Assembly (NCBI RefSeq): GCF_011064615.1
Contig: NZ_JAALJH010000013.1
Coordinates: forward strand, 62,001 to 126,000
Reading direction: 5' to 3'
Length of the DNA: 64,000 nucleotides
From: Aquisphaera insulae
GTDB taxonomy: Bacteria > Planctomycetota > Planctomycetia > Isosphaerales > Isosphaeraceae
The translations under genes were made by a program, and so were the position numbers. Every line of letters starts with the position of its first letter. The stretch's first letter is position 1. A model generated the notes under the pieces. The model did no database searches, had not been told where the DNA came from, and saw only the letters and a program-made list of their open reading frames with translations. This document shows, piece by piece, positions 18,574-28,654 of this stretch.

Positions 18574-20358
18574 ATGGCGACCAGGTGGCGGCTCCGGCCC
18601 TTCGACTCCGCGCAGATCCAGTCACTCAGCCGAGGCGCGCGAGTCTCGCCGCTCGTCGCCCAGTTGCTGATCAACCGGGGGATCACCGATCCTCAGCAGG
18701 CCGTCGCCTTCATGCAGGCGAAGCTGAGCGAGCTCAACGACCCGGAGACGCTGCCCGGCGTGACGGAGGCGGCGGAACGCGTCGTCCGCGCGATCCGCGC
18801 GGACAGGCCGATCGTCATCTACGGCGATTACGACGTGGACGGAGTCTGCGGCACGAGCGTCCTCTGGGCCTGCCTGAGGTTGGCCGGTGCCCGCCAGGTG
18901 CACTACTACATCCCGCATCGGGTGGAGGAGGGCTACGGGGTCAACGGCGAAGCCCTCGTCAAGCTGGCCCAGGCCCACCGAAACGCGCTGGTGATCACGG
19001 TGGATTGCGGCATCTCGGCCGTGGCGGAGGCCGCCAGGGCCCGCGAGCTCGGGCTGGAGCTGATCGTGACCGATCACCACACGATCGGGCACGACCTCCC
19101 CGGGGCCGACGTCCTGGTGCACCCGCGGCTACCCGGCAGCACATACCCGTGCGGCGACCTCTGCGGCGCGGCGGTGGCGTTCAAGCTCGCCTGGCAGATC
19201 TGCAAGAGCTTCGGCGACGGCAAGAAGGCTTCTCCGCATCTGCGAGACTTTTTGGTCCGTTCGCTCGGGCTCGTCGCCATGGCGACCGTGGCGGATGTGG
19301 TCCCGCTGACCTCTGAGAACCGGATCATCGTCCGCCACGGCCTGGCCGGCATCGCCGCCGCGCCGATGGTCGGCCTGAAGGCCCTGATGGCCGTGACCGG
19401 GAGCCTCGACAAATCGAAGCTGACCACCGGGACGGTGGCCTTCGGCCTGGCCCCCCGGATCAACGCGGCGGGCCGCCTGGAGCGGGCGATGCGCGCCGTG
19501 GAGATGCTCACGACCGAGGATGCCGACCTCGCGGCCGTCATCGCCGGCGAGCTCAACGAGCTGAACGCCAAGCGCCAGGAGGTGGAGCGATCCATCGTCC
19601 AGGAGGCCCAGGAGATGGTCCGGAGCGCCGGCGGCTCGACGGGCAAGGGGGCGATTGTCGTGGGCAAGCGGGGCTGGCATCCCGGGGTGATCGGGATCGT
19701 CGCCAGCCGCCTCGTCGAGTTCTATCACCGCCCGACGATCGTGGTCGCTCTCGGCGATGAGGTCTGCCAGGGCTCCGCCCGCTCGATCCCGGGATTCAAT
19801 CTCTACGAGGCGATCCGGGAATGCTCGGACGGCCTGATCGCCTTCGGGGGCCACGCCGCGGCCGCCGGGCTCAAGATGACTCAGGATCACTTCCCCACGT
19901 TCGCCGAACGATTCAACGCCCACTGCCAGGGGGTGCTGACGACCGAGCAGCTCGAGAAGAGCATCACCGTGGACGCCGAGGTTCAGCTCAGCCAGCTCAC
20001 GCTCGCCACGGTCGAGGACATCGAGCGGCTGGAGCCGCACGGGATGGGCAACCCTCGGCCCCTCTTGCTGGCGAGTCAGGTCCGCGTCGCCGGCGAGCCC
20101 CGGGTCGTCGGCGCCCAGCGGAACCACCTCCAGCTCCGATTCCTCCAGGGCAACTTCCAGATCAAGGCGATTGGCTGGGGGCTGGCCGAGAAGGCTCGCG
20201 AGCTCACCCCCAATGCGGTCTGTTCGATCGTCTTTCATTCGAGCATCAACGAATGGAACGGTCGCCGCGAGGTCCAGCTCGAGTTGCGGGACGTGAACGT
20301 CGAAGCGGCCGCGGCTTCCGCCCCGGAGCGGATGGCAACGGCCCCCGCATCCGCCTGA
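18574..20358 (+). CDS. recJ: Single-stranded-DNA-specific exonuclease RecJ
   Basis: RecJ degrades single-stranded DNA 5' to 3' in recombination and repair. Its DHH phosphoesterase motifs are all present: DYDVDG (residues about 86-91), VDCGIS, and TDHHTIG (about 166-172). The DHHA1 domain has GWHPGVIGIVASRL, GSARSIPGFN and GGHAAAAGL, and the C-terminus is the expected OB-fold-like domain (EPHGMGNPRPLLL). About 594 residues, normal for the family. The frame is open upstream to 18490, but the ATG at 18574 follows GGGGGA and begins with the typical RecJ N-terminus (RWRLRPFD). It lies near recQ, with an EF-hand gene in between; RecQ and RecJ cooperate in end resection, although here they are on opposite strands. 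Confidence 0.96.
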   Translation: MATRWRLRPFDSAQIQSLSRGARVSPLVAQLLINRGITDPQQAVAFMQAKLSELNDPETLPGVTEAAERVVRAIRADRPIVIYGDYDVDGVCGTSVLWACLRLAGARQVHYYIPHRVEEGYGVNGEALVKLAQAHRNALVITVDCGISAVAEAARARELGLELIVTDHHTIGHDLPGADVLVHPRLPGSTYPCGDLCGAAVAFKLAWQICKSFGDGKKASPHLRDFLVRSLGLVAMATVADVVPLTSENRIIVRHGLAGIAAAPMVGLKALMAVTGSLDKSKLTTGTVAFGLAPRINAAGRLERAMRAVEMLTTEDADLAAVIAGELNELNAKRQEVERSIVQEAQEMVRSAGGSTGKGAIVVGKRGWHPGVIGIVASRLVEFYHRPTIVVALGDEVCQGSARSIPGFNLYEAIRECSDGLIAFGGHAAAAGLKMTQDHFPTFAERFNAHCQGVLTTEQLEKSITVDAEVQLSQLTLATVEDIERLEPHGMGNPRPLLLASQVRVAGEPRVVGAQRNHLQLRFLQGNFQIKAIGWGLAEKARELTPNAVCSIVFHSSINEWNGRREVQLELRDVNVEAAAASAPERMATAPASA

Positions 20359-20528
20359 GTGTCTCTCGACCTCGCGACCATTCGACCGCAACCGCACGCT
20401 CCTTTGGCGAGGCCGGACGGCACTTTTCCGCCGGCCCGGTGTTCAATGGGAAGAGATGCGTCCTCGCCGACGCCGTCCGAGGCAGGGTCCTCGCGACGAT
20501 CCGTCCCTCCCACTGAGGTCCACCCAAG

Positions 20529-21254
20529 ATGACAGCTCTTGATTCGAGCATGTTCCGGCGGCTCGCCGGTCTTTCCATGGCGGCGATGCTGATGACCGCC
20601 GCGTCGGCGACCGTCGCCGCCGACGACGCGAAGCAGCCGGAGAAGAAGGCCGCGAAGAAGGCCCTGGCCGCCCCCGCGCTCCAGGGGCTCTTTCGCGACC
20701 TGGATGTGAATTCCGACAAGGTCCTCGACCGCCAGGAAGTCCCCGAGGGGGGCCGCAAGGCGTTCGACGCCGTCCTCAAGTACGCTGACACGAACCACGA
20801 CGAGAAGCTCCAGGCCGCCGAATACCGCGACGTCCTCAAGAAGCTGAAGGCCGAGAAGCCGAAGTCCGAGGCCAAGGAGACCAAGGCGAAGGCAACCGAG
20901 TCGGCCGCCAAGCCGGCCAAGCCCGCCGTGACCGCGGCCAAGCCCGCCGAGACCGCCAAGCCCTCAGAGCCCGCGGCCAAGCCCGCCGAGACCGCGGCCA
21001 AGCCCGCCGAGTCCGAATCGAAGTCCGAGGCTGCCGCCACCCCGACCGCACGCCGCCAGGTCATCCGAGAGAAGCTCAAGGCCATGGACAAGGACGGCGA
21101 CGGCCGGATCAGCCGAACCGAGTTCACCGGGAAGCCCAAGCAGTTCGATCGACTCGACACGAACCACGACGGCTATCTCGACCGTGAGGACGTCAAGAAG
21201 GCGCGGGAAGGCAAGGTCAACAAGGCGAAGGGCAAGACGAAGGCGACGAGCTGA
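20529..21254 (+). CDS. Secreted EF-hand calcium-binding protein with AKPAE repeats
   Basis: A 241-residue protein with an N-terminal export signal (LAGLSMAAMLMTAASATVAA). Four EF-hand loops are visible: DLDVNSDKVLDRQE and DTNHDEKLQAAE in the first half, DKDGDGRISRTE and DTNHDGYLDRED in the second. The two pairs are joined by a flexible linker of Lys/Ala/Pro/Glu with repeated AKPAETA units (about 20880-21020). It probably binds calcium outside the cytoplasm; EF-hand proteins of this type are numerous in planctomycetes and their targets are unknown. A strong hairpin with a T-run terminates transcription about 30 bp after the stop. Confidence 0.88.
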   Translation: MTALDSSMFRRLAGLSMAAMLMTAASATVAADDAKQPEKKAAKKALAAPALQGLFRDLDVNSDKVLDRQEVPEGGRKAFDAVLKYADTNHDEKLQAAEYRDVLKKLKAEKPKSEAKETKAKATESAAKPAKPAVTAAKPAETAKPSEPAAKPAETAAKPAESESKSEAAATPTARRQVIREKLKAMDKDGDGRISRTEFTGKPKQFDRLDTNHDGYLDREDVKKAREGKVNKAKGKTKATS

Positions 21255-21281
21255 GCGTCCCACGCCGAACCACGAACAGAA

Positions 21282-21319
21282 GCCCCGGCCGTCGACCTCG
21301 AGACGTCCGGGGCGTTTTT
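21282..21319 (+). terminator. Rho-independent terminator of the EF-hand gene
   Basis: The arms GCCCCGGCCGTC (21282-21293) and GACGTCCGGGGC (21302-21313) pair with a single mismatch around an 8-nt loop, followed by GTTTTT. The stem starts 28 bp after the stop codon of the EF-hand gene, a textbook arrangement. Confidence 0.88.
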
Positions 21320-21589
21320 GTGGTTCATCCGGAAGGAGCGTGCGCCCGATCGGAGGCTCACGGCCGAAGGGGCAAGACGGCCTTGCGGGAAGAAGCGGGT
21401 GGCCAGGTGAGGGAAGCGGGCCGGGGCCTTGGGCTCGAGCGACGATAGGTGATCGTTGCGAGTCCCGAGGCCGTCTCGGTCTCACTTGCCGAGGCGGGCC
21501 GAGACAGAAATCGTTCCCCGCTTACCAAGGGGGAGAGCCGGATTTGGCCTCGTCCTGAAGCTCGCGCGCGTCCGCCGGATGAGCCCTTC

Positions 21590-21747
21590 GTAGGGTGCGT
21601 CAAGCGGAGCGCAGACGCACCGGACCGCCGAGGCATGGTGGACGAGCGAGCGATCTGAGGTCCCTGTGCCTTGCCCGAATGGGGAATCCTCGCCATCCTG
21701 GTGCCGATCCGATCCGGTGCGTCTGCGCTCCGCTTGACGCACCCTAC
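21590..21747. repeat. Inverted-repeat element A with 35-bp perfect arms
   Basis: The arm at 21590-21624 is perfectly repeated in inverse orientation at 21713-21747. Each arm starts GTAGGGTGCGTCAAGC at its outer end and ends GACGCACCGGA, so each also folds on itself (GGTGCGTC with GACGCACC). The 88 bp in between contain no gene. A second copy of the family is at 43031-43184. The form suggests a non-autonomous MITE or REP-pair; no transposase is in the window. Confidence 0.8.
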
Positions 21748-21861
21748 AAAGGACGGTCTCACCCTGAGGAGAGACTCCCTGGCGGGAGGTGAACTGCCCC
21801 GCCGCTCATCCGGCGCACGCTTCGGCCGGATGAACCGTTTTTGTCGACGCCATGAGCGTGG

Positions 21862-24852
<2,991 letters not shown>

Positions 24853-24889
24853 GGGCCGTCGTCCCCTTGTCGTGCTCGCGTCACGTCCC

Positions 24890-24895
24890 ATTATA
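24890..24895 (-). promoter_or_regulatory. Candidate -10 box (TATAAT) for recQ
   Basis: A perfect TATAAT on the minus strand lies 38-43 nt upstream of the preferred recQ start, in a locally A/T-rich patch of otherwise GC-rich DNA. No convincing -35 element is found at 16-18 bp, so the call rests on the -10 alone. If real, it rules out translation from the ATG at 24891. Confidence 0.35.
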
Positions 24896-25089
24896 GGATA
24901 GGATCAGTGTACGGTTGGAGACCTCTGTCCCGGGTTTCGTCGTCGGGTCACCCGGGGAGATCGCTCCGTTCCGGTTTCCCGGAGCCGCGAATTGGGCTGG
25001 CTGCCCTGCCGACCTGGCCTCGATGCGGCTTTCCTGGAAGAACGGGGCCTTGCGGAGATCCCGAGGCGACCCACGGAGTTCAGGGCGTC

Positions 25090-25824
25090 ATGAGCACCGC
25101 GTTCACCCCGAAGAAGGGACTCGACGAGAAGAGGCCATGCGACGTTGCGAAGAGGTCTCGCAAGATTGTCTACCCCGACAGCGATGGTCGGCCCATTGCG
25201 GATAACACGCGGCAGTTTCGGTGGATCGTGATCATCAAGGAGGGTCTGGATATCCTCTTCGCCGACCGCCAGGACGTCTTCGTCGCCGGAGACCTCCTCT
25301 GGTACGCCGAGGAGGGGAAGCCGAAGGTTCGAATGGCGCCCGACGCGATGGTGGTGTTCGGACGCCCCAAGGGGGACCGCGGGTCCTACATGCAATGGGT
25401 CGAGGAAGGGATCGCCCCGCAGGTGGTCTTCGAGGTCCACTCTCCGGGCAATCGTCGCGCCACCAACGAGCGCAAGTTCCGCTTCTACGAGGATCATGGG
25501 GTCGAGGAATACTATTACTACAATCCCGACAACGGGAAGCTCACCGGCTGGCGGCGGAGCCGAGGCAAGCTTCGCCCCATCCCCGACCTCAACGGCTATA
25601 TGAGTCCTCGGCTTGGCATCCGTTTCGAGCCCGGGAAGGGGCCGGATAGCCTGCGGATCATCGGCCCCGACGGCGAGGTTTTCATCTCCCCCGTTGAGAT
25701 GGCGAACCAGCGAAAGCGCGACCGCAAGCTGCTCGAGTCGGAGCGGGAGCGTGCCGAGTCGGAGCGGGAGCGCGCCGATCGGCTCGCCGCGAGGCTTCGC
25801 GCCCTGGGCCTGGACGCGGACTGA
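25090..25824 (+). CDS. Uma2 family (DUF820) putative endonuclease, copy 1
   Basis: 244 residues of the Uma2 family, a PD-(D/E)xK nuclease fold that is greatly expanded in cyanobacteria and planctomycetes and whose function is not established. Fold-defining segments are VAGDLLWYAEEG, RMAPDAMVVFG (Asp), PQVVFEVHSPGN (Glu of the ExK-type core) and KFRFYEDHGVEEYYYYNPD. The C-terminus is a charged coiled coil with ERERAESERERAD repeats. The start is the ATG at 25090: the same frame stays open far upstream, but only as antisense of recQ. Divergent from recQ. A second, different Uma2 gene is at 43205-43921. Confidence 0.87.
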   Translation: MSTAFTPKKGLDEKRPCDVAKRSRKIVYPDSDGRPIADNTRQFRWIVIIKEGLDILFADRQDVFVAGDLLWYAEEGKPKVRMAPDAMVVFGRPKGDRGSYMQWVEEGIAPQVVFEVHSPGNRRATNERKFRFYEDHGVEEYYYYNPDNGKLTGWRRSRGKLRPIPDLNGYMSPRLGIRFEPGKGPDSLRIIGPDGEVFISPVEMANQRKRDRKLLESERERAESERERADRLAARLRALGLDAD

Positions 25825-25842
25825 GCAAGGTCGCTCACCCGT

Positions 25843-26142
25843 ATGAATTCCTCCAGCGTCTTTCGACTTTATCGAGAGCGACTCGGTGTCACGCCCGCAC
25901 AGGCCAGGGCCCGCCTCCTGTCGGATCGAGTCGAGGTGGTTCGGGGACCCCGGATGACTGTCGAACGGATCATCCATGACCTCGAGTCGGCCGGCGCGTC
26001 GGTCGAAGTCGTCCCCATCCCGGAGTGGACCGAGGTCGGCCACCGGGATCAAGAACGGTGCCTCCGCCGCTGTTCGAACTCCGCGAGCCACGCCCGGGTC
26101 TTCTCCAGGTCCTCGGCCCGGACCCGGACCTTCGGATCCTGA
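25843..26142 (+). CDS. Small hypothetical protein overlapping a convergent gene
   Basis: A 99-residue frame starting 19 bp after the Uma2 stop. The first 65 residues look genuine (FRLYRERLGVTPAQAR, then IIHDLESAGASVEVVPI) and loosely recall the C-terminal domain of ribosomal protein L7/L12, in which a helix-turn-helix is followed by a GAxVE strand; this is only a visual impression. The last 94 bp run antisense through the 3' end of the zinc-ribbon gene (26049-26483), and the predicted residues there turn Arg/Ser-rich as if non-coding. The gene may be real with an odd tail, or a decayed remnant. Confidence 0.35.
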   Translation: MNSSSVFRLYRERLGVTPAQARARLLSDRVEVVRGPRMTVERIIHDLESAGASVEVVPIPEWTEVGHRDQERCLRRCSNSASHARVFSRSSARTRTFGS

Positions 26143-26483
26143 CCCCAGAACTGGGGGCGGAGTCCGCCCATGACCATGTTGATGTCGACGTGATCGGCGA
26201 CGGCAGGGATCCCTTCTTCCATCAGGCGGTCGGCCACGAACTTGGCCTCGATCGTGTCCGCCGCGCTGTAGCATTCGACGAGGTCGGGCAGGGGGGTGCC
26301 GGCGAAGTCGGCGAGCGGATCGTCGACCGGAGGGCCCTTCTCGATGGGCTCATCCCGGATGGGCTCGGCCTCGTCGGCGGTGACGAAGTCGGGATCCTCG
26401 ACCCCATCCTGGGTCGTCCCGCAGGACCAGCAAACCTCGAAGGAGTCGTCGACGCGCGAGTGGCAAGCGGGGCACGTCCACAT
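26049..26483 (-). CDS. Zinc-ribbon protein with DUF2007-like signalling domain
   Basis: 144 residues. The N-terminus is a zinc ribbon with C4, C7, C18 and C21 (CPACH and CWSCG). After an acidic linker, the C-terminal domain reads VECYSAADTIEAKFVADRL and GIPAVADHVDINMVMGG, the pattern of the DUF2007 putative signal-transducing family (a small ferredoxin-like fold). The ATG at 26483 is preceded by an ideal GGGAGGGAG; the frame is open to 26513 without support. Cytoplasmic; the role is unknown. Its 3' end overlaps the convergent small frame at 25843-26142. Confidence 0.8.
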   Translation of the reverse strand: MWTCPACHSRVDDSFEVCWSCGTTQDGVEDPDFVTADEAEPIRDEPIEKGPPVDDPLADFAGTPLPDLVECYSAADTIEAKFVADRLMEEGIPAVADHVDINMVMGGLRPQFWGQDPKVRVRAEDLEKTRAWLAEFEQRRRHRS

Positions 26484-26578
26484 CGTTCTCCCTCCCATCC
26501 GAACCGGTCGCAACCAGGATCACGACGCCGCGCTCATCATCGCGGAGCATCGTGGCCCGTTCAAGTGGCGGCACATGG

Positions 26579-26606
26579 TTGACTCCCTGGATCTTCCGGT
26601 TAGAAT
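26579..26606 (+). promoter_or_regulatory. Sigma-70-type promoter of tRNA-Ile
   Basis: TTGACT at 26579-26584 and TAGAAT at 26601-26606 are separated by 16 bp. The -10 box ends 19 nt before the mature tRNA 5' end, so the transcript would carry a short leader for RNase P. This is the clearest housekeeping-type promoter seen in the window. Confidence 0.72.
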
Positions 26607-26625
26607 GTTCTCTCGTGACTCGCCA

Positions 26626-26699
26626 GGGCGCATAGCTCAGTTGGCTAGAGCGCGTCGCTGATAACGACGAGGTCTCAGGTTCGAATCCTGATGCGCCCA
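26626..26699 (+). tRNA. tRNA-Ile (anticodon GAT)
   Basis: A 74-nt tRNA. The acceptor stem GGGCGCA pairs with TGCGCCC, with discriminator base A at 26699. The D arm has AGCTCAGTTGGCTAGAGC. The anticodon stem CGTCG/CGACG encloses the loop CTGATAA with anticodon GAT, and the T arm contains GGTTCGAATCC. The CCA end is not encoded. The gene stands alone, not in an rRNA operon where tRNA-Ile(GAT) is often found. It has its own promoter upstream and a strong hairpin about 55 bp downstream. Confidence 0.97.
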
Positions 26700-26752
26700 T
26701 TCGCGATGTCTTTCGGCCGGACGGACAGTCCGACCGCTCGACGGTGAAATGC

Positions 26753-26795
26753 AACGAGCCCGGGTCGATGATCGATTCATCGACCCGGGCTCGTT
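26753..26795. terminator. 18-bp perfect hairpin, probable bidirectional terminator
   Basis: The arms 26753-26770 and 26778-26795 are perfectly complementary over 18 bp around a 7-nt loop (ATCGATT). The outer bases AA/TT extend into CTGTTTT on the plus side. It lies between the tRNA and the converging gene at 26858-27382, so it probably ends transcription from both sides. Confidence 0.7.
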
Positions 26796-26857
26796 CTGTT
26801 TTCGAATCGTGTCGCCGGGCGAACTCAGGCGCGGGGGGACGAGCTACCGGGCGAGGG

Positions 26858-27382
26858 TCACTCGTCGTCGTCCTCGGGCTCGTCGTCCGGCTCGACGTCC
26901 TCTTCCTCCTCCTCGAGATCCTCGTCGTCCTCGACGGCGGCCTCGATTTCCTTGACGGCGGCGGCCGTCTTCTTGGGGGCGGGCTCGGGCCGGGGGATGA
27001 TGGCGCCCAGCCCGGGGGCATCGTCGGGCATGGCTTCCTTGGTGCGCTGGACGAAGTGCGTCCCGCGCCCCTTGGCCGTGAGCTCGGCGGCGCGGGCCTC
27101 GGCGGCCTCCTTCTGGGTGTAGTCGAAGGATGCCACCTGCTTGAAGGCGTCGTTCATCACGACCCAGACGATCCGCATCCGGGCCGCGGGCTTGGCGGGA
27201 CGGCTGGACTTGGCCTTGGACTTGGCCGGCGCCTTGGCCTTCTTCTTCGGCTTCCGGTCGACGACTTCCTCCTCATCGGCTTCCGGGGCGGCCTCCTCGG
27301 TCTCGTCCTCCATCGGATCCGGCGGCTCCGCCGCTTCGTACTGGCGCCTCAGCTCTAGCCGGTTCTGCGGTTTCCCAGCCAT
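26858..27382 (-). CDS. Hypothetical protein with basic linker and acidic tail
   Basis: 174 residues with three visibly different parts. The N-terminus is acidic, then comes a Lys/Ala/Pro-rich linker (KPKKKAKAPAKSKAK) like those of nucleic-acid-associated proteins. A compact globular core follows (RIVWVVMNDAFKQVASFDY, KEAAEARAAELTAKGRG), and the last 25 residues are almost all Glu/Asp. The GAGGGA ribosome-binding site sits properly before the ATG at 27382. I do not recognise the core as a named family. The charge pattern would suit a chromatin-like or chaperone-like role, but this is speculation. Confidence 0.72.
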   Translation of the reverse strand: MAGKPQNRLELRRQYEAAEPPDPMEDETEEAAPEADEEEVVDRKPKKKAKAPAKSKAKSSRPAKPAARMRIVWVVMNDAFKQVASFDYTQKEAAEARAAELTAKGRGTHFVQRTKEAMPDDAPGLGAIIPRPEPAPKKTAAAVKEIEAAVEDDEDLEEEEEDVEPDDEPEDDDE

Positions 27383-27501
27383 GAAACCGTCCCTCTCATC
27401 ATTTGGAACAGGAACTCGCGTGATCCGGACCGATGGTCGGATCTCCCTGCGGCGCAGCCCGTTCCGATCGCGGAAAGGGCCTGCTCGCCCGGCCCACGAT
27501 T

Positions 27502-28023
27502 CTAATCGATCGCTTCGCGCTTGGATAGTACGCGCGATGCCGCTCGCGGCCCGTGCGTCGCCCGGCCCTTGAGCGTGTCGAGGTGGGGCCGAGGGGTGCA
27601 GATGGATCCGGTGTTCACATGCCCCTCCTCGCCGACAGCCCGCCGAGCCTGCTCGAGCTCGATTCGGATGCGGCGGAGGAGCTCCTCGGGATGATAGGGC
27701 TTGGTGAGGAACTGATGCACGCCCAGCGCGGCAAGGACTTCGGCGTGCGAATCCAGGATCGCGGCGCTACAGATGATGACCGGCTGCGAGGGCTCGAGGC
27801 GGCGAATCCGCCGGCAGACTTCGACCCCGGGCAACCCCGGCAGATTCAGGTCCAGGAGGACCAGGTCGAATGGGCCCCTTTCCTCGAAGGACCGCGCGCC
27901 TTCCGGCCCGTCCGGGGCCTCGGTCACGTCGAAATGCTCTCCCCTCAGGAACTGGGCGACGAGCGTGCGGAGGCGGGCTTCATCCTCGACGAGCAGGATT
28001 CGGGGGGGCGGGCTATTTTCCAT
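27502..28023 (-). CDS. Stand-alone response regulator receiver protein
   Basis: 173 residues: a CheY-like receiver domain with the acidic pocket VEDE (residues 12-15), the phospho-acceptor D58 in LLDLNLPG, and the conserved Lys in FLTKPYHPEELL. The remaining roughly 50 C-terminal residues contain no recognisable output domain, so it probably acts by protein-protein interaction. The ATG at 28023 follows GGAGG; the frame continues upstream to 28155 without a ribosome-binding site. No histidine kinase gene is nearby, so the partner kinase is encoded elsewhere. Confidence 0.9.
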   Translation of the reverse strand: MENSPPPRILLVEDEARLRTLVAQFLRGEHFDVTEAPDGPEGARSFEERGPFDLVLLDLNLPGLPGVEVCRRIRRLEPSQPVIICSAAILDSHAEVLAALGVHQFLTKPYHPEELLRRIRIELEQARRAVGEEGHVNTGSICTPRPHLDTLKGRATHGPRAASRVLSKREAID

Positions 28024-28102
28024 AGGGTCCTCCGTGAGTCCGGGTCTCATCCCTGAGACGAGCGAGATCCTCGGGTCGGCGGCGCCCCCGGGCGGCCGGA
28101 TG

Positions 28103-28354
28103 CTATCCGATGGAGTCCGCGCGGTCCACGCGAGTTGCCGGGCCGGCCGATGCACTCGGGTCCGGATCTGACCCCTGCGTCGCCCGGTCGACCCCCAGCC
28201 CCTGGCAGAGGAGGGCGATGCCGACGTGCTTGGTGATGTTGAGGCCGAGGATGCCCCAGAGGACGCCCAGCCGAAAGAGCCAGAAATTCAGGGCGACGCA
28301 GGCCACCAGGCCGAGGAGCGCGGCGATCGAAATCTGGGGGCGAGAGGGGTCCAT
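28103..28354 (-). CDS. Small membrane protein, unknown
   Basis: About 83 residues. Two adjacent hydrophobic segments (ISIAALLGLVACVALNFWLF, then GVLWGILGLNITKHVGIALL) form a helical hairpin; the C-terminal 25 residues are polar and low in complexity. The ATG at 28354 opens the natural N-terminus (MDPSRPQ), although its ribosome-binding site is weak and a GTG at 28375 is possible. It lies upstream of the response regulator on the same strand, about 80 bp away, so the two may be cotranscribed. No family recognised. Confidence 0.5.
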   Translation of the reverse strand: MDPSRPQISIAALLGLVACVALNFWLFRLGVLWGILGLNITKHVGIALLCQGLGVDRATQGSDPDPSASAGPATRVDRADSIG

Positions 28355-28654
28355 CTCGTGATTATGGGACGCCACCCGGGATTCGGGAAGTGTCCCCGCG
28401 GGGTGGCACTCCGGTCCATTCGAAAGCGGGCCCGAGGCCGACCCGGGCGGCCCCGGGTGCCCCCTGGCGGAAGGCCATTGGCGCGTTTAGGATATCTCCC
28501 ATCGAGCGGGGCTCGCCGATGGTCAATTCTCATGCCGGTCCCGTGCCAGGGCGGCGACGGCCGGCTCACCCGATGATCGTACGTGCGGCGATCGACCGAG
28601 CCTTCACGCGGTCACGGTTCCTTGGAACCCGTCCCAGGCAGTGATGGATCCATC
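28355..28654. other. Divergent intergenic region upstream of nuoBCD
   Basis: 300 bp between the small membrane protein gene and the nuoBCD fusion. It must hold the promoter of the complex I operon, but no convincing -35/-10 pair is visible; a slightly A/T-richer patch near 28485-28500 (TTTAGGATATC) is the only candidate. No gene is seen. Confidence 0.4.

Larger units (their letters stand above)
21255..21861. other. Convergent intergenic region of about 600 bp
   Basis: This gap between the EF-hand gene and recQ, which converge, holds a rho-independent terminator (21282-21319) and an inverted-repeat element (21590-21747). The small open frames inside it lack ribosome-binding sites and lie partly in the repeat, so I see no credible gene. 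Confidence 0.6.

Noticed and set aside
26626-28654. tRNA-Ile as an integration site for a mobile island
   Set aside because: No integrase, no direct repeat of the tRNA 3' end was seen downstream, and the following genes look like core genes.
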